Shown here: piece after piece, positions 5,570 through 7,657 of the stretch
How the letters are laid out: every line of letters starts with the position of its first letter
Position numbering within the stretch: the first letter of the stretch is position 1
Assembly: GCA_947446935.1 (NCBI GenBank)
Contig: CANFIV010000064.1
Location: 1-7,657 of the forward strand
From: Sphingomonadaceae bacterium
Lineage (GTDB): Bacteria > Pseudomonadota > Alphaproteobacteria > Sphingomonadales > Sphingomonadaceae
Reading direction: 5' to 3'
DNA length: 7,657 nucleotides
The notes under the pieces: generated by a model
What the model was told of the DNA's origin: nothing
The model's input: only the letters and a program-made list of their open reading frames with translations
Database searches by the model: none
Position numbers and translations under genes: made by a program

Positions 5570-7657
5570 TCGGCGGGCTCCATCGCACCTTCATGGCCGA
5601 CAATCCGGCGCGAGCGGGCGGCCTGCGCCTCGTAGCTTTCTTGCCAGTCGGTCGGCCCGTTGGAGGGTGAGACCTGCACCGCAGTCACCTTGTATTCGGG
5701 GCAATTGGTCGCCCAGTCCGAATAGTCGGTAGTGATCACATTGGCCTGCGTCACCGGGTGGTGGAACGTGGTGTAGACCACGCCCGGTGCAACACGGTCG
5801 GTCACGGTGACACGCAAGGTTGTCTCGCCCGCACGGCTGGCGAGACGGACCCAGTCGCCCGACTTGAGCCCCCGATTCTCCGCGTCGGTCGGGTGGATTT
5901 CAAGCAGGTCTTCCGGATGCCAGACGACATTGGCGGTGCGGCGGGTCTGCGCACCGACGTTGTACTGGCTGAGGATGCGGCCGGTCGTGAGCAGCAGCGG
6001 AAAGCGCGGGCCTGTGCGTTCATCGGTAGGGACGTAGTCCGTCACCACGAACTTGCCCTTGCCGCGCACGAAACCATCGACATGCATGATAGGCGAGCCA
6101 TCGGGCGCGGCGTCGTTGACCGGCCATTGCAGCGAACCTTCGGCATCGAGCCGCGCGAAGCTGACGCCCGCGAAGGTCGGCGTCAGGCGGGCGATCTCGT
6201 CCATGATCTCGCGCGGATGGGTATAGTTCCAATCGAGCCCCATGGCCTGGGCCATCAGCTGGGTAATCTCCCAATCCTCATAACCATTGAGCGGCTTCAT
6301 CACCTTGCGCACCGGCTGGATGCGGCGTTCGGCGTTGGTGAACGTGCCGTTCTTTTCGAGGAAGGTGGAGCCGGGCAGGAACACGTGCGCGTAGTTCGCG
6401 GTCTCGTTGAGGAAGAGATCGTGGACGATCACGCATTCCATCGCCGCGAGGCCCGCTGCCACGTGCTTGGTATCAGGGTCGGACTGGAGAATGTCCTCGC
6501 CCTGAATGTAGATTGCCTTGAACAGGCCGTCGGTCGCGGCATCGAGCATGTTGGGGATGCGCAGGCCCGGTTCGGGATCAATCGGCACACCCCATTCGGC
6601 TTCGAACAGCGCGCGTGCGATGGGGTCGGAAACGTGGCGGTAGCCCGATAGTTCGTGCGGGAAACTGCCCATGTCGCAGGCACCCTGCACGTTGTTCTGC
6701 CCGCGAAGCGGGTTCACACCGACGCCGCGGCGGCCGATGTTGCCGGTTGCCATCGCGAGGTTGGCAATGGCCATGACGGTCGAAGAGCCCTGGCTGTGCT
6801 CGGTGACGCCAAGGCCATAGTAGATCGCACCGTTGCCGCCGGTGGCGAACAAGCGGGCGGCTCCGCGCAAGTCTGCAGCGGGAACGCCGGTGACAGGCTC
6901 GAGGAATTCCGGGCTGTTGCGCTCCAACGAAACGAACTCGGCCCAGTGGCTGTATTCCTCCCAATCGCAGCGCTCGCGCACGAAAGCTTCGTCGGCAAGG
7001 CCTTCCGTGACGATCACGTGGGCGAGCGCGGTGAGCACCGCGACATTGGTGCCGGGGCGCAGCGGCAGGTGGAAATCGGCCTCGATATGCGGGCTGCGGA
7101 CCAAGTCGGTGCGGCGCGGATCGATCACGATGAGCTTCGCGCCCTTGCGGAGGCGACGCTTCATTCGGCTGGCGAAGACGGGGTGGCCGTCGGTGGGGTT
7201 CGCGCCAATCACGAGGATCACGTCGCTGTCCTCGACCGAATCGAAGTCCTGCGTACCCGCTGAGGTGCCGAACGTGGTCTTGAGCCCATAGCCGGTTGGC
7301 GAGTGGCACACGCGCGCGCAGGTATCGACGTTGTTGGTACCGAACCCGGCGCGAACCAGTTTCTGGACGAGGAAGGTTTCCTCGTTGGTGCAGCGGCTGG
7401 AGGTTATGCCGCCGAGCGCGTTGCGGCCATACTTGGCAGAGATGCGCTTCAATTCGCTGGCAGTGTGGGCAATCGCCTCGTCCCAGCTCACTTCCTGCCA
7501 CGGCTCGTCGATCGAGGCGCGGATCATCGGTGAGAGCACCCGCTCCTGATGCTGGGCATAGCCCCAAGCGAACCGGCCCTTGACGCAGGAGTGGCCGCGA
7601 TTGGCCTTGCCGTCCTTCCACGGCACCATACGCACAACTTCTTCGCCGCGCATTTCA
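5566..7657 (-). CDS. fdsA: NAD-dependent formate dehydrogenase alpha (catalytic) subunit, 5' end outside window
   Basis: The reading frame is open to the window edge; 696 residues are visible (numbered here from the Met at 7653), against about 940-990 for the family. The enzyme oxidises formate to CO2 at a molybdenum bis-MGD centre and passes electrons to the FdsB/FdsG diaphorase for NAD reduction. The fragment begins in the Fe4S4/molybdopterin domain (ANRGHSCVKGRFAWGY, 17-32, cluster ligand C23). VDTCARVCHSPTGYG (109-123) carries the molybdenum ligand Cys116, encoded by TGC and not selenocysteine, with His117. VNPLRGQNNVQG (313-324) holds the active-site Arg317. The C116-R317 spacing (201) equals that of Cys386-Arg587 in Rhodobacter capsulatus FdsA, implying about 270 residues missing upstream. 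These would hold the N-terminal ferredoxin-like clusters. The C-terminal cofactor-binding domain (about 551-662) is complete. The Met at 7653 is internal, not the start. Weaker alternative: an FdhF-like orphan alpha subunit, made unlikely by the adjoining fdsD. Confidence 0.94.
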   Translation of the reverse strand, partial: EMRGEEVVRMVPWKDGKANRGHSCVKGRFAWGYAQHQERVLSPMIRASIDEPWQEVSWDEAIAHTASELKRISAKYGRNALGGITSSRCTNEETFLVQKLVRAGFGTNNVDTCARVCHSPTGYGLKTTFGTSAGTQDFDSVEDSDVILVIGANPTDGHPVFASRMKRRLRKGAKLIVIDPRRTDLVRSPHIEADFHLPLRPGTNVAVLTALAHVIVTEGLADEAFVRERCDWEEYSHWAEFVSLERNSPEFLEPVTGVPAADLRGAARLFATGGNGAIYYGLGVTEHSQGSSTVMAIANLAMATGNIGRRGVGVNPLRGQNNVQGACDMGSFPHELSGYRHVSDPIARALFEAEWGVPIDPEPGLRIPNMLDAATDGLFKAIYIQGEDILQSDPDTKHVAAGLAAMECVIVHDLFLNETANYAHVFLPGSTFLEKNGTFTNAERRIQPVRKVMKPLNGYEDWEITQLMAQAMGLDWNYTHPREIMDEIARLTPTFAGVSFARLDAEGSLQWPVNDAAPDGSPIMHVDGFVRGKGKFVVTDYVPTDERTGPRFPLLLTTGRILSQYNVGAQTRRTANVVWHPEDLLEIHPTDAENRGLKSGDWVRLASRAGETTLRVTVTDRVAPGVVYTTFHHPVTQANVITTDYSDWATNCPEYKVTAVQVSPSNGPTDWQESYEAQAARSRRIVGHEGAMEPAE
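5578..5581 (-). promoter_or_regulatory. Ribosome binding site of fdsD, inside the fdsA end
   Basis: The minus strand reads GGAG eight bases before the ATG at 5569, within the last codons of fdsA. It supports the short fdsD gene as a real, separately initiated reading frame. Confidence 0.6.

Noticed and set aside
5758..7263. Plus-strand open frames of 297 and 202 codons opposite fdsA
   Set aside because: Both are antisense to highly conserved fdsA motifs and show no domain resemblance.
7306..7308. Possible selenocysteine codon at the fdsA molybdenum ligand
   Set aside because: The codon on the minus strand is TGC, so the ligand is an ordinary cysteine.

Overview
The window is GC-rich and almost fully coding. 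Gene content, GC-rich codon use and the style of several proteins suggest an alphaproteobacterium, most likely a sphingomonad or erythrobacter relative. The cues are a TonB-like protein with two cysteines in its C-terminal domain, an RibA with an unusual N-terminal extension, and an NAD-dependent formate dehydrogenase. The lineage is inferred from these family resemblances and was not computed.

Plus strand, 1-1340: the C-terminal third of an exonuclease III gene (xth) overlaps by 4 bases (GTGA) a GTP cyclohydrolase II gene (ribA). This RibA carries about 165 extra N-terminal residues that look like a decayed 3,4-dihydroxy-2-butanone 4-phosphate synthase (RibB) domain without the catalytic residues.

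Minus strand, 7657-1347, all genes in one direction. Read in transcription order, the first block is fdsA (5' end outside the window), fdsD and fdhD. These encode the catalytic subunit, the small delta subunit and the sulfurtransferase/cofactor-maturation protein of a soluble NAD-dependent molybdenum formate dehydrogenase, and they are packed with overlapping stops and starts. fdsG and fdsB probably lie just beyond position 7657. Next comes a lone TonB-like periplasm-spanning protein, then a 125-base gap. The last block is manC (mannose-1-phosphate guanylyltransferase), manA (class I mannose-6-phosphate isomerase, overlapping by ATGA) and a small DUF2721 membrane protein. ManA and ManC act in succession on the route fructose-6-P to mannose-6-P and mannose-1-P to GDP-mannose; the phosphomannomutase between them is not in this window. 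The ribA and DUF2721 genes converge with only 6 bases between their stop codons.

No tRNA, rRNA, CRISPR array, insertion sequence, prophage or defence gene was seen. There is no non-coding stretch over about 125 bases. Most of the window is ordinary core and metabolic sequence. The observation most worth following is the degenerate RibB-like domain fused to an apparently functional GTP cyclohydrolase II.
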